64,000 bases of DNA from WRHT01 sp031550525 (lineage in GTDB: Bacteria > Desulfobacterota > Desulfovibrionia > Desulfovibrionales > Desulfovibrionaceae): NCBI GenBank assembly GCA_031550525.1, contig JAVBON010000004.1, positions 170,170 through 234,169 of the forward strand, given 5' to 3'. The position numbers and the translations under genes were made by a program. The notes below the pieces were generated by a model. It saw only the letters and a list, made by a program, of their open reading frames with translations, had not been told where the DNA came from and ran no database searches. Shown piece after piece: positions 8,427-17,880 of this stretch; the first letter of the stretch is position 1; each line of letters starts with the position of its first letter.

Positions 8427-9935
8427 CTAAGCCTTAAAGCTCTTTTTAAATTCCCCTAGGGCGGCAGACAGTCTGTCTTCAAGTCCTTTGTCCAATGCCT
8501 TCTTTTCGGCAATATCGTTAAGAATATCGGGCTTGCTCATGCGCAGGAATTCCAGATACTCAATTTCAAAGCGGCTGATGGCTTCGAGCGGGACATCATC
8601 CATAAAGCCTTTGTTGGCGGCATAAATTGAGGCAACCTGCTCATATGCCGTCATGGGCTTGTATTGGGGCTGCTTCAAAAGCTCAACCAAGCGCGCGCCG
8701 CGGTTAAGTTTGGCCTGAGTGGCTTTATCCAGGTCGGATCCGAACTGGGCAAAAGCGGCCAACTCGCGGTACTGCGCAAGGTCAAGGCGCAAAGTGCCGG
8801 CAACCTGCTTCATGGCCTTAATCTGGGCGGCACCGCCCACGCGGGACACCGAAAGGCCAACGTTTACAGCGGGACGTATGCCGGAGTTGAACAGGTTTGG
8901 CTCAAGGTACACCTGACCATCGGTAATGGATATAACGTTGGTCGGGATGTAGGCGGAAACGTCGCCTGCCTGCGTTTCAATAATGGGCAGAGCCGTAAGG
9001 GAACCAGCGCCACGATCGTCGGAGAGCTTGGCCGCGCGTTCCAGCAAACGGGAGTGCAGGTAAAAAACGTCGCCGGGGAAAGCTTCACGTCCTGGAGGAC
9101 GGCGGAGCAGCAGGGACATCTGCCTGTAAGCCACGGCCTGTTTGGAAAGGTCGTCGTAAACGATAAGGGCGTGCTTGCCGTTATCGCGGTAGTATTCGGC
9201 CATGGTGCAACCGGAGTAGGCGGCTATGTACTGCAAAGGCGCCGGATCGGAAGCGGTGGCCGATATAATGGTGGTGTATTCAAGGGCGCCGTATTTGCGC
9301 AAGGTTTCCGCAACCAGGGCAACGTTGGCTTTTTTCTGGCCGATAGCCACATAAAAGCAGTGAATATCGGTATCTTTCTGGGCCAGAATGGCGTCGATGC
9401 ACACGGCGGTTTTTCCGGTCTGACGGTCGCCAATTATAAGCTCGCGCTGGCCACGGCCAATAGGCGTCATGGCGTCAATGGCCTTTATGCCGGTGGGCAT
9501 GGGCTCATGCACGGGCTTTCTGGCGATAATGCCGGGCGCTTTAATTTCCACCGGGCGGGTTTGTTTGGATTCAACCGGACCCAGACCGTCAATGGGGTTG
9601 CCGAGGGGGTCAAGCACACGACCCATAATGGCGTCACCAACGGGCACGGAGAAAATCTTGCCGGTACGTTTAACTATGTCGCCTTCCTTGATGCCGGTAT
9701 CTGGGCCGAGCAAGGCCACGCCGACGTTGTCTTCTTCAAGGTTGAGCGTCATGCCCATAATACCGCCGGGAAATTCGAGAAGCTCCATGGACATGGCGTT
9801 TTTCACGCCGTAAACGCGGGCGATGCCGTCACCGACATATAGCACAGTGCCGGTTTCGCTCATCTCCACGCGTTGATCGAAGTTTTCGATCTGCGATTCG
9901 ATAATCTTGCTGATTTCTTCCACTTTAATCTGCAT
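8427..9935 (-). CDS. atpA: F1Fo ATP synthase alpha subunit
   Basis: 502 residues. Shows the non-catalytic nucleotide site IIGDRQTGKTAV near 170, the motif RRPPGREAFPGDVFYLHSRL and the signature PAVNVGLSVS. I use ATG 9935 (MQIKVEEISKII) because it matches the normal family start and lies four bases after the atpH stop; a GTG at 9947 in the same frame overlaps atpH and would have its Shine-Dalgarno too close. Alpha forms the F1 hexamer with beta. Confidence 0.97.
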   Translation of the reverse strand: MQIKVEEISKIIESQIENFDQRVEMSETGTVLYVGDGIARVYGVKNAMSMELLEFPGGIMGMTLNLEEDNVGVALLGPDTGIKEGDIVKRTGKIFSVPVGDAIMGRVLDPLGNPIDGLGPVESKQTRPVEIKAPGIIARKPVHEPMPTGIKAIDAMTPIGRGQRELIIGDRQTGKTAVCIDAILAQKDTDIHCFYVAIGQKKANVALVAETLRKYGALEYTTIISATASDPAPLQYIAAYSGCTMAEYYRDNGKHALIVYDDLSKQAVAYRQMSLLLRRPPGREAFPGDVFYLHSRLLERAAKLSDDRGAGSLTALPIIETQAGDVSAYIPTNVISITDGQVYLEPNLFNSGIRPAVNVGLSVSRVGGAAQIKAMKQVAGTLRLDLAQYRELAAFAQFGSDLDKATQAKLNRGARLVELLKQPQYKPMTAYEQVASIYAANKGFMDDVPLEAISRFEIEYLEFLRMSKPDILNDIAEKKALDKGLEDRLSAALGEFKKSFKA

Positions 9936-9939
9936 GGCC

Positions 9940-10491
9940 CTACTCACCCCTCTTGATCTGTTCTTTCAGGATGGAAAGCTGCGCGCGCAGGCTGGCATCC
10001 AACACCTGGTCGCCTACCTTTAACAGGACCCCGCCCAAAAGCGACGGATCCACCGAGTAGCTGAGAGCCAGGTCGTGCTTTACCTGCTTTTCCAACTGCT
10101 CATGCACAGTCTTTCGTTTTGTTTCACTAAGTTCCACGGCGGTAACTAGCTCTCCGCGGATTATTCCTTTTTCAGCATCCAACAATTCGCCGAAGATGCC
10201 CGCAATGGCAGGCAGGTAAGCAAGGCGGCCTTTTTCGGCCAACAGGCGGCAAAAGCTCTGCGTGCTTTTATTTGCCTTAAGCTCCATCAAAAATGCCGTG
10301 GTTACCTTTTCTTTATCTTCGGCTGTAAAAAGCGGATTTTTATACAACTGCGAGAGTTCTTTTGATGCCGTAATAGCTTCGCGCAGTACGGCAAGGTCCT
10401 CTTTCAGCTTTTCCAGTTCCGGCAGGCCCTTCTTTTTGCCTACGGCAAAAAAGGCGCGGGCATACCTGCGTGCTACAATTTCGCTGCTCAA
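9940..10491 (-). CDS. atpH: F1Fo ATP synthase delta subunit
   Basis: 183 residues. The IVARRYARAFFAVG opening and the C-terminal SVDPSLLGGVLLKVGDQVLDASLRAQL block are typical of delta (OSCP), which clamps the peripheral stalk to F1. The start codon is TTG at 10491, overlapping the atpF stop as TTGA, with AAGGTGG eight bases ahead. Translational coupling with atpF is likely. Confidence 0.95.
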   Translation of the reverse strand: MSSEIVARRYARAFFAVGKKKGLPELEKLKEDLAVLREAITASKELSQLYKNPLFTAEDKEKVTTAFLMELKANKSTQSFCRLLAEKGRLAYLPAIAGIFGELLDAEKGIIRGELVTAVELSETKRKTVHEQLEKQVKHDLALSYSVDPSLLGGVLLKVGDQVLDASLRAQLSILKEQIKRGE

Positions 10492-11054
10492 TTCAGCACC
10501 ACCTTGGTTAAGCTTTTGTTGATGAGTTTGTCATGCTCTTTGGCGTCAAGACGCTCGCGCAGCAGTTTTTCCGTTGCCGCGACAATTTCTTCCGCCATTT
10601 CGGCGCGCATATCTTCCATAATCTTGTCCACTTCGTTCTGAGCGGTGACTTTGGCTTGCGCTATAAGCTGCCGGGCGGTTTTTTCCGCTTTGACTATAAT
10701 TTCGGACTTGAGGGCCTCGCCCTGCGCCTTGTAACTGGCAAGTATGGCCTGGCGTTCTTTATCCAGGTTGATAATTTGCGCTTCAACCTCTTTAAGGTGC
10801 TTGGCAGCCTGATCTTTGGCGCGCTCAAGCTCGGAAAGCTCAGTGGATATTTTCTGGCTGCGGCCGGTAAGAGCGGCTTTAATTTTTCCGCCGGCGGCAT
10901 ACCATATAACAGCTATGAACATGGCAAAGTTGAATGTTCTGAAGCCAAAGTCCACCCATTCGTTATGCGAGCCGCGCCCCATTATAAAAGCCGCAACGCA
11001 CATAACAAAAACGACTGCAACTACAACTTTGACCTTACTTTTAGATGCGCCCAC
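10488..11054 (-). CDS. atpF: F1Fo ATP synthase b subunit
   Basis: 188 residues, starting with GTG 11054 preceded by GGGAGG. It has an additional N-terminal hydrophobic stretch (8-25) before the membrane anchor FGFRTFNFAMFIAVIWYAA, then a long coiled coil that dimerises with b'. The extra N-terminal hydrophobic segment resembles a signal peptide or second anchor. The C-terminus (LLRERLDAKEHDKLINKSL) contacts delta. Confidence 0.93.
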   Translation of the reverse strand: MGASKSKVKVVVAVVFVMCVAAFIMGRGSHNEWVDFGFRTFNFAMFIAVIWYAAGGKIKAALTGRSQKISTELSELERAKDQAAKHLKEVEAQIINLDKERQAILASYKAQGEALKSEIIVKAEKTARQLIAQAKVTAQNEVDKIMEDMRAEMAEEIVAATEKLLRERLDAKEHDKLINKSLTKVVLN

Positions 11055-11083
11055 TTCTCAACCTCCCAACAATAAAGTACAAG

Positions 11084-11506
11084 CTATTCCAAAACCTTGG
11101 CGAGAACATTGCCGGCAAACCGGTTTACCTTGCCGCGCAACTCTCTGATTGCATCTTCAGACTCTTGAGCCACTTCCTTACGGGATTTTTGCAGAAAGCT
11201 CTGAGCCTCGTTTTGGGCTTCTTCCAAAATGGCCTGCTCGGTTTGAACGCCCTGCTGCCTGACGGCATCGCGCTGCTCCGCAGCCAAAGCGCGGGCGGCA
11301 TCAAGCTCCGCCTCATACCTTTTAAGGCGCGAGGCGGCGTCTTCATTAAATTTTCCGGCATCGGCAATCATGCCGTCCACCAAGTCGCGGCGTTGCTTGA
11401 GGATGCCCCTGATGGGACGGATGAGAACAAAATTCAGGACTATCAGAGCAATAATGAAATTAACTATCTGAATGACAAGGGTAATATCCAGATTAATACT
11501 TACCAT
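11084..11506 (-). CDS. atpF': F1Fo ATP synthase b' subunit
   Basis: 140 residues. One membrane helix (7-28, LVIQIVNFIIALIVLNFVLI), then the RPIRGILKQRRDLVDGMI hinge and a continuous coiled coil to the end. The presence of both b and b' genes in tandem is the arrangement found in delta-proteobacteria and cyanobacteria. First gene of this operon; the a and c subunit genes are not in the window. Confidence 0.93.
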   Translation of the reverse strand: MVSINLDITLVIQIVNFIIALIVLNFVLIRPIRGILKQRRDLVDGMIADAGKFNEDAASRLKRYEAELDAARALAAEQRDAVRQQGVQTEQAILEEAQNEAQSFLQKSRKEVAQESEDAIRELRGKVNRFAGNVLAKVLE

Positions 11507-11618
11507 ACTGCTTCCTGAAAAAGTTAGGGGTTATATGACTTATAAATTTTGCTTTGCCTTAAACCATTCAGCCAGAATTGTCAAAAGGCAAAATAACTAA
11601 AAAGCAAGAATATTTGCG

Positions 11619-12017
11619 CTATTCCGGCAAATCCTCTAACTGCGCGCCTTGTGCTTTTTGGCGCTTGCCGCACTCGGCCAGCGGCTCTTTGGTCATTTGC
11701 ACCGTGCCTTGCAGGGTGGCTCCTTCCTCCATAACCAATACCGGGGTAACAATGTTGCCGGTAAGAAAAGCGGTTTTGTGCATGGTAGTTTGCTTGCTCA
11801 CTACAATATCACCGTCTATTTTTCCGCTAAGTATGAGCTGAGCCACATTTATATTGCCGGACACGCGCGCGTCTTTACCCAAAATAAGTGTGCCTTCGGA
11901 GCTGATCTCGCCGGTAAACTCGCCGTCTATGCGCACGGAACCAGCGAAAGAAAGCTTTCCGTTATAGGAAGTGTCCGTACCCAGAAAGGCGTTGAATTTT
12001 GATTCGTCTTTGCTCAT
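11619..12017 (-). CDS. Bactofilin (polymer-forming cytoskeletal protein)
   Basis: 132 residues. Beta-helical bactofilin core with the regular repeat pattern (GKLSFAGSVRIDGEFTGEI, GTLILGKDARVSGNI, LILSGKIDGDIVV, GNIVTPVLVMEEGATLQG). ATG 12017 with CGGAG ahead is preferred over an in-frame GTG at 12032. Bactofilins assemble nucleotide-independent filaments at the membrane and recruit cell-wall enzymes. It directly follows rodA on the same strand (43-base gap), so it is probably the last gene of the elongation cluster and may help shape the cell. Confidence 0.9.
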   Translation of the reverse strand: MSKDESKFNAFLGTDTSYNGKLSFAGSVRIDGEFTGEISSEGTLILGKDARVSGNINVAQLILSGKIDGDIVVSKQTTMHKTAFLTGNIVTPVLVMEEGATLQGTVQMTKEPLAECGKRQKAQGAQLEDLPE

Positions 12018-12060
12018 GAAAAACTCCGTCACCGTATTTTATATGCTTGCTGTAGTAAAA

Positions 12061-13191
12061 CTAAACCGACCTGAACACATAGCGGCGCATGGAAATATTA
12101 AGCACCAGCCCCACCAGGCAAAAATTGACTATAGTGGCGCTGCCCCCGTAACTTATGAATGGTAAGGGTATACCAACAACGGGCAACATGCCAAGCACCA
12201 TTCCTATATTTATTAAAATTTGCCAGAAAAAATAGAAGAAAATTCCGGCTGTGAGTATGCCGCCAAACTTGTCTTTGGCATCGCGCGCAGTGGCGTAGAT
12301 GCTGAGCAAAAACATGCAGAATATGGCTACAAGCCCTATATTGCCGACAAAGCCCCATTCTTCTCCAAACACCGCGACTGCAAAGTCGGTATGCTTGGCG
12401 GGCAGAAAGCGCAGCTTGCTCTGGGTGCCTTCAAGGTACCCCTTGCCCCATACCTGGCCTGAGCCGATGGCTATTTCCGACTGGCGGTTCTGGTAAACGG
12501 CGTTGTCGCCCGCCTGTTCCGGATTTATAAAACCGATAATACGCTGCCGTTGATAATCCAAAAGGTTGGGAATTACAAGCTTTGCCATAACAACCGGGCT
12601 TAAAATCAAAATAACTATGCCCACCTTGATTATCTGCGCCTTTACGCCGCGAAACAAAACCATGCCGCCGGCGATTAAAAGGATAATCATGGCCGTGCCA
12701 AGGTCCGGCTGCTTAAGCACCAGCATGGTCGGCACCATTATCACGCCCAGAACTATGAACAGTTCTTTCCAGCCAAGCGGATCTTTGCCCCTGGCCAGCA
12801 TTTTGGCGGCAAGCAGCATAACGCTTATTTTCACAGCCTCGCTGGGTTGAAAACGAATCGGCCCCAGTTCAAGCCAGCGTTTGGCCCCTCCGCCGTGGCT
12901 GCCCATAAGAAGCACCAGCAGCAATACGCATATGGATAAAAACAGCAGAATTTCAGCCATGGAAGAAAGCCGGTGATAATCAAACAACATGCAGGCCAAC
13001 ATGCAGCCAAAGCCTGCGGCCACCCATAAAAACTGCTTTTGAAAATACGGGGCCACGCTTATGCCGTCTTCAATGCGCACGGCGCTGGCCGAATAAAGAT
13101 TGGCCATGCCTGTTACCACCAGAACCAGCGTAAAGAACACCAGCACCCAGTTGGCTTTTAAAAAAATGCGTTTTTCCATGCCCTGCGTCAT
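12061..13191 (-). CDS. rodA: Rod-shape peptidoglycan polymerase RodA (SEDS)
   Basis: 376 residues with ten predicted membrane helices. SEDS signatures include FQPSEAVKISVML near 125, LKQPDLGTAMIILLI near 160 and the C-terminal VGIPLPFISYGGSATI. RodA is the glycosyltransferase of the elongation complex and works with the PBP2 transpeptidase encoded 12 bases upstream. The ATG at 13191 is preferred; a second ATG at 13179 is in frame. Confidence 0.96.
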   Translation of the reverse strand: MTQGMEKRIFLKANWVLVFFTLVLVVTGMANLYSASAVRIEDGISVAPYFQKQFLWVAAGFGCMLACMLFDYHRLSSMAEILLFLSICVLLLVLLMGSHGGGAKRWLELGPIRFQPSEAVKISVMLLAAKMLARGKDPLGWKELFIVLGVIMVPTMLVLKQPDLGTAMIILLIAGGMVLFRGVKAQIIKVGIVILILSPVVMAKLVIPNLLDYQRQRIIGFINPEQAGDNAVYQNRQSEIAIGSGQVWGKGYLEGTQSKLRFLPAKHTDFAVAVFGEEWGFVGNIGLVAIFCMFLLSIYATARDAKDKFGGILTAGIFFYFFWQILINIGMVLGMLPVVGIPLPFISYGGSATIVNFCLVGLVLNISMRRYVFRSV

Positions 13192-13203
13192 AATAGCGAA
13201 CTC

Positions 13204-15129
13204 TTAGCGTATGCTCTGCCTGGACGTTTTTTTCAAAAATCTTTCCCATTGTTCCGAGGCGCGTATAATCTCGTCTATCTCGGCGTCGTCCTCAGCGTTT
13301 TGCTGCACAACGTAGCCTGAAGCGGCCACGTTGCGTCTGGGGGAATCGGCATGGCTTTTGTCATTGAACAAATGCTCATACACAAGCCGGGCCACGGGAC
13401 CGGCGGAAGAGCTGCCGCCGCCGCCATGCTCCACCATTACAATTACCACGTACTTTTTATCGCCCTTTATGCCCCAGGTGGCTATCCAGGCATGGTCGCG
13501 GTGCTGGTAGAGCATTTCTTCGGTTTTGAGGCGGGTGTCGCCAACGGCCACAACCTGCGCGGTGCCTGTTTTGCCTCCCATTATGGCGTCACTGCGCAAA
13601 ACGCGCCGGGCGGTGCCGTGCTGGTCTTCAACCGTGCTGCGCATGGCGTTTACAACAAACTCCCTGTCCTTGGCGGTGGAGGGAGTGCGGCCTACTATTA
13701 CCGGTTCCGCCCCGTCGAGCAGCAGCGGCTTCATCAGCTTGCCGCCGTTAAGCAGCGAGCTTACATAAACGGCCATTTGCACGGGCGTGACCAAGGTATA
13801 CCCCTGGCCTATGGAAGCGTTAATTGTTTCACCACGCTGCCACGGCTCGCCGCGCATGGCCATTTTCCATTCGCGGCCCGGAACAACACCAGTTTTTTCG
13901 TAAGGCAAATCAATGCCTGTAAGGTGCCCGAAACCGGAGGCGCGCGCAAACTCGGTAATTTTGTCTATGCCTACGCGGTCGGCCATTTGGTAATAGTATA
14001 CGTCGCAAGATTCAACAAGGGACTTGAGCATGTCAACCTTGCCGTGGCCCCCGCCGCGCCAGCAACGGAAAGTGCGGTTGCCCAGCTTGAACTCGCCGGT
14101 GCAGGTAACGGTTTCGTCCGGGCTGATGCCCTCGCGCAAAAGCATGGGGGCCATCATGAGCTTCCAGATAGACCCCGGAGGGTAAACGCTTTGGATAACG
14201 CGGTTCTGCAGAGGATGGCGCTCGTCATTGACAAGTTTGGCCCACACTTCCGGCTTTAACCGTCCAAAAATATTGCTGTCGTAAGAAGGCGCAGTCACCA
14301 GGGCGCGTAATTTTCCGGTATCAGGCTCCATTACCACTATGCAGCCTGAATGTTCGCCCAAGGCGGCAGTAGCGGCTTTTTGCAAGTCCACATCCAACGA
14401 AAGGTGAATATCCTCTCCTCCCTTTGGATCGCTTTCATTTATCTGAACCAGAGGGCGCCCCAACGCATCCACCTCCAGCGAGGTTTTGCCCTTGGTGCCG
14501 CGCAGGCGTTCTTCCAACACCTTTTCCAGGCCTTGCCGCCCTATTATATCGCCACGCACCAGCGCCTTGTTTTTTTTCAGCTCGTCAGGCGAGGCCAAAG
14601 CCACATAGCCCAGCACATGCGCGAACATTTCGCCGTGCGTGTAAAAACGGCGCTGTTGCGAAATAACGGTAATGCCCGGCCAGTTGATAAGCTGGCTTTC
14701 AATACGGGCAATCTGCTCAAACTTTACGTCGTGTGTAAGAATAACAGGTGTGAAGCTGGGCACGCGGTCCGCAATGCTGGCCTGATACAGACGTTGCAGT
14801 TTGCCCAGCGGCTCGCCGGTCCACTGGCTTATTTTGGATAAAGTCGAAGGAATATCCGGGCAGTCTTCACGCACCAGAGCCACGGCGTATGAGGGCAGGT
14901 TTTCCGCCAAAATTACGCCTTTGTCATCCAGCACCAAACCTCTGTTGGCGTACACAAGCTGCTCGCGCCAACGGTTGGCGTGGGCTCTTTGCGCGTTTTG
15001 CTCGCCTGACAAAATCTGCAAATACCAAAAGCGCAGCACCAGCAGGCAGAACAACAGCAGCACCAGCACCTGCAGCATAAGCAGCCCATATTTGGGCGGC
15101 TGGTATCCTTCTTCTATGCTAATACGCAT
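13204..15129 (-). CDS. mrdA: Penicillin-binding protein 2 (elongation transpeptidase)
   Basis: 641 residues. One N-terminal membrane helix (about 19-40), a pedestal domain with RGLVLDDKGVILAENLPSY, then the transpeptidase domain with the active-site SxxK in YPPGSIWKLM (near 325), the SxD/N box SCDVYYY (near 369) and KTGTAQV (near 531). Cross-links peptidoglycan together with RodA. Overlaps mreD by 11 bases, indicating a tight operon. The 60-residue charged tail after the catalytic domain is longer than in many homologues. Confidence 0.96.
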   Translation of the reverse strand: MRISIEEGYQPPKYGLLMLQVLVLLLFCLLVLRFWYLQILSGEQNAQRAHANRWREQLVYANRGLVLDDKGVILAENLPSYAVALVREDCPDIPSTLSKISQWTGEPLGKLQRLYQASIADRVPSFTPVILTHDVKFEQIARIESQLINWPGITVISQQRRFYTHGEMFAHVLGYVALASPDELKKNKALVRGDIIGRQGLEKVLEERLRGTKGKTSLEVDALGRPLVQINESDPKGGEDIHLSLDVDLQKAATAALGEHSGCIVVMEPDTGKLRALVTAPSYDSNIFGRLKPEVWAKLVNDERHPLQNRVIQSVYPPGSIWKLMMAPMLLREGISPDETVTCTGEFKLGNRTFRCWRGGGHGKVDMLKSLVESCDVYYYQMADRVGIDKITEFARASGFGHLTGIDLPYEKTGVVPGREWKMAMRGEPWQRGETINASIGQGYTLVTPVQMAVYVSSLLNGGKLMKPLLLDGAEPVIVGRTPSTAKDREFVVNAMRSTVEDQHGTARRVLRSDAIMGGKTGTAQVVAVGDTRLKTEEMLYQHRDHAWIATWGIKGDKKYVVIVMVEHGGGGSSSAGPVARLVYEHLFNDKSHADSPRRNVAASGYVVQQNAEDDAEIDEIIRASEQWERFLKKTSRQSIR

Positions 15130-15583
15130 CGCTTACCAACATGCGGCGGGTTTTGTCCGCCACAAACCATATTACCGGCGTGCACACAATTTGCAGAACA
15201 TAAGTGCCCAGCATAAACTGCGAATCAAAGGGCAACGGCTGCAAAAGCCCCATGGCCGCAGAAATTAACGCCCGGCTTACCCCCATGGATATGGACAGGA
15301 TGAGTATGAACATGAGGTTGCCGGACATAAAAAACCAGCCGCCGATATAATAGGCGGCTATAACTGTGCTGTACCAGATAATTGAAGCCCCGAAGGGCAA
15401 AGTGCCGGTGCCTTCTTGTATTACCACGCAAATAAGCAGAAAGACGACTGTTTGCTGTTTGTTGCCGGCATTAAGGCAAACAATCAGAGCAGGCACCAGG
15501 GCATCAAGCCCCGGAAACCATTTTTGCAGCCAGATTCCGGCTATTATATAGACAGCCCACCACAGAATATTGGCCGAGGTCAT
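15119..15583 (-). CDS. mreD: Rod shape-determining protein MreD
   Basis: 154 residues, five to six hydrophobic helices, no soluble domain. Sequence similarity to MreD is weak by eye, as is usual for the family, but the position between mreC and mrdA and the membrane pattern (LVPALIVCLNA, GTGTLPFGASIIWY, FILILSISMGVSRAL) support the call. It links MreB/MreC with the PBP2-RodA complex. Confidence 0.85.
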   Translation of the reverse strand: MTSANILWWAVYIIAGIWLQKWFPGLDALVPALIVCLNAGNKQQTVVFLLICVVIQEGTGTLPFGASIIWYSTVIAAYYIGGWFFMSGNLMFILILSISMGVSRALISAAMGLLQPLPFDSQFMLGTYVLQIVCTPVIWFVADKTRRMLVSDAY

Positions 15584-15649
15584 GGCTATGCTCCGTGTTC
15601 AGGGCGCACGGCGCCGCCTAAAGGCAAAGAGACAATTATGAAATGCCTT

Positions 15650-16582
15650 CTAGCCATTTGCCATCTCTCTGGCCGCCTCGTCAGGCAGGGCGTCAAGCTC
15701 CGGCACGTCCGGCAATATGTCTATATCCTTGAAGGGCTCGTACAACAACTCGTCCGGCCTGCCGCCTTTGGGCGGAACAAGCACTATAACTTCTTCAAGC
15801 CTGGATAAATTCGCCACAGGAGAGGAGGTGATACGCGGAAAAAGCGTATCTTTATCATAAACAACAGTTTCCACCCTTGCGGCGGGCATGCCTTTGGGCA
15901 TTATGCCGTCAATGCCGGAGCAGACCAACAGCTCGCCGGGCAGCATATTGGTGTTGGGCGATACATATTGGACCATAAGAGCGTTGTTGGCGCCAGCGCC
16001 TGCAAGAATACCGCGCACACGGCTTTGCTGCCCCACCACGGCCACTCTGAATGAGGGATCTGTAAGCAGCAGTACGGTGGAACCGTGCGGAGAGGCATGA
16101 TAAACGCGGCCCACCAGGCCTTGCGCCGTAATAACGGGAGAACCTGGCGTCGCTCCGCCCAAAAAACCCTTGTTGAGCATTACGCTGTTAAGGGCAGCCT
16201 GTGGGCCGAATTTGCCCGCTATTACTCTGGCCCCGGTTTTCTCCCATGGCGAAACCGGCGGCAAATCGAAAAACTCGCGCAGGCGCAGCAGCTCCTGCTG
16301 GTCTTCGTGCGCTTGCACCAGGCTTTGGCGCGTGGCGCTCAGTTCTTCCACCAGGCGCGCGTTTTCGTCAGCCACATCAACCAGCGCGAAGTAGCTGTCC
16401 ACAAAATGCGAGCCCCTGTCTTTAAGCCATACGCCGGGGGCGATAACCTGACGGGTAACCTCAAGGCCGCTCATGCTGAACAGACGCGAGAGGTTACCGG
16501 TTCTGGCATCCCAGGTGTAAAGGGCAAGAAAGCAACTGAGGGCCAGCCCGAAAAAGGCTATGAGTCTCTTCAGATTAAACAC
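15650..16582 (-). CDS. mreC: Rod shape-determining protein MreC
   Basis: 310 residues. N-terminal membrane anchor (8-24), a coiled coil (about 70-105) and the double beta-barrel periplasmic region with ARVIAGKFGPQAALNSVMLNKG and GLVGRVYHASPHGSTVLLLTDPSF. The GTG at 16582 begins one base after the mreB stop. MreC activates PBP2 in the elongasome. A proline/acid-rich tail of about 40 residues follows the barrel. Confidence 0.95.
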   Translation of the reverse strand: MFNLKRLIAFFGLALSCFLALYTWDARTGNLSRLFSMSGLEVTRQVIAPGVWLKDRGSHFVDSYFALVDVADENARLVEELSATRQSLVQAHEDQQELLRLREFFDLPPVSPWEKTGARVIAGKFGPQAALNSVMLNKGFLGGATPGSPVITAQGLVGRVYHASPHGSTVLLLTDPSFRVAVVGQQSRVRGILAGAGANNALMVQYVSPNTNMLPGELLVCSGIDGIMPKGMPAARVETVVYDKDTLFPRITSSPVANLSRLEEVIVLVPPKGGRPDELLYEPFKDIDILPDVPELDALPDEAAREMANG

Positions 16583-16583
16583 G

Positions 16584-17624
16584 TTAGTCTATGCAAACTT
16601 CTTTAAGAATATGGATGTTATCAAGGGCTTTACCGGTTCCGAGTACAACGGTGGAAAGTGGATCATCCACCACGGTAATGGGCAGCATGGTTTCTTCGCG
16701 CAGGAGCTGATCCAACCCTTTAAGCAACGCGCCGCCGCCGGTAAGCACTATGCCGCGGTCGACTATATCGGCGGCCAGTTCCGGCGGGGTCTGCTCCAGA
16801 GCTATGCGCACGCCCTGCACTATGCTGTCCACCTGTTCCGCAATGGCTTTGCGCACCTCTTCGGAGGTGATGATAATATTCTGCGGAATGCCCGTAACAA
16901 GGTCGCGGCCTTTTACTTCCACTTCCTGCTCCGTAGCCATGGGGTAAGCCGAGGCAATGGACATTTTTATGACCTCGGCGGTGGAGTCGCCTATAAGCAA
17001 ATTATATTTGCGTTTAATGTGGGTTTTAATGGCTTCGTCCATTTTGTCTCCGCCCACGCGCACGGACTTGGAGTAAACAATGCCGGAAAGAGAGATTATG
17101 GCTACCTCGGTGGTGCCGCCGCCTATATCCACCACCATGTTTGAGGTAGGCTCCTGAATGGGCAGGTTGGCCCCTATGGCAGCGGCCATGGGTTCTTCTA
17201 TAAGATACACCTCGCGGGCTCCGGCGCTGAGGCAGGACTCTTTAACTGCCCTCTTCTCCACCTGCGTTATGCCGGTGGGCACGCACACCATAATGCGCGG
17301 GCGTACAAGGCGGCGGTTGTGGTGCACCTTGGAAATGAAAAATCTGAGCATGGCCTCGGCGGTTTCAAAGTCGGCTATAACGCCGTCTTTCATGGGGCGA
17401 ATGGCTTCAATATTGCCTGGCACTTTACCGAGCATGTCTTTGGCTTCTTGTCCCACGGCCAGAATACTGCTGCCGCCGCGTGAATCCTTTTTTACCGCAA
17501 CAACGGAAGGCTCGCGCAGCACTATGCCCTGCCCCTTGATATATATGCAGATATTGGCGGTACCCAAATCTATCGCAAGGTCGCTGGAGAACAAACCCAA
17601 TACAGAATCCATTAATTTTGCCAT
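16584..17624 (-). CDS. mreB: Actin-like rod shape protein MreB
   Basis: 346 residues, the usual size. Phosphate-1 loop LAIDLGTANICIYIKGQG, the phosphate-2 region VVDIGGGTTEVAIISL and the adenosine motif VLTGGGALLKGLDQLL are all present. Forms membrane-bound filaments that orient lateral wall synthesis. First gene of the mreBCD-mrdA-rodA-bactofilin cluster; promoter lies in the 256 bases upstream. Confidence 0.97.
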   Translation of the reverse strand: MAKLMDSVLGLFSSDLAIDLGTANICIYIKGQGIVLREPSVVAVKKDSRGGSSILAVGQEAKDMLGKVPGNIEAIRPMKDGVIADFETAEAMLRFFISKVHHNRRLVRPRIMVCVPTGITQVEKRAVKESCLSAGAREVYLIEEPMAAAIGANLPIQEPTSNMVVDIGGGTTEVAIISLSGIVYSKSVRVGGDKMDEAIKTHIKRKYNLLIGDSTAEVIKMSIASAYPMATEQEVEVKGRDLVTGIPQNIIITSEEVRKAIAEQVDSIVQGVRIALEQTPPELAADIVDRGIVLTGGGALLKGLDQLLREETMLPITVVDDPLSTVVLGTGKALDNIHILKEVCID

Positions 17625-17880
17625 TTCTCGCTTGCCTCACCACTATTTGTTTTAATCCGCAAAGGCGGAAATTATTTCATATTAATGTGAACGACCACAT
17701 GCCAAAACGGCATCCATAAAATCGAGCAGGATCACGCAGTAATCAAAATGCAAATTTTATTTTGTTAAGTTGGGAGGATACATGTAAATATGAAAAATAT
17801 CCACGAAAAAACATGTACTTGTGCATTTTGCCCTGAGTTGTGAAACATGCCGAGCGACACAAACTCCCCGAGTATTCCTC
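17625..17880. other. Intergenic region between dnaE and mreB
   Basis: No gene is supported. It holds a TCCGC/GCGGA hairpin near 17657 and a pair of ACATGT palindromes near 17780-17815. The mreB promoter and the end of the dnaE transcript must lie here, but I see no hairpin with a clean T-tract. Confidence 0.4.

Noticed and set aside
8664..9842. Long open frame (392 codons) opposite atpA
   Set aside because: Antisense to atpA, Gly/His/Val-rich with no recognisable domain.
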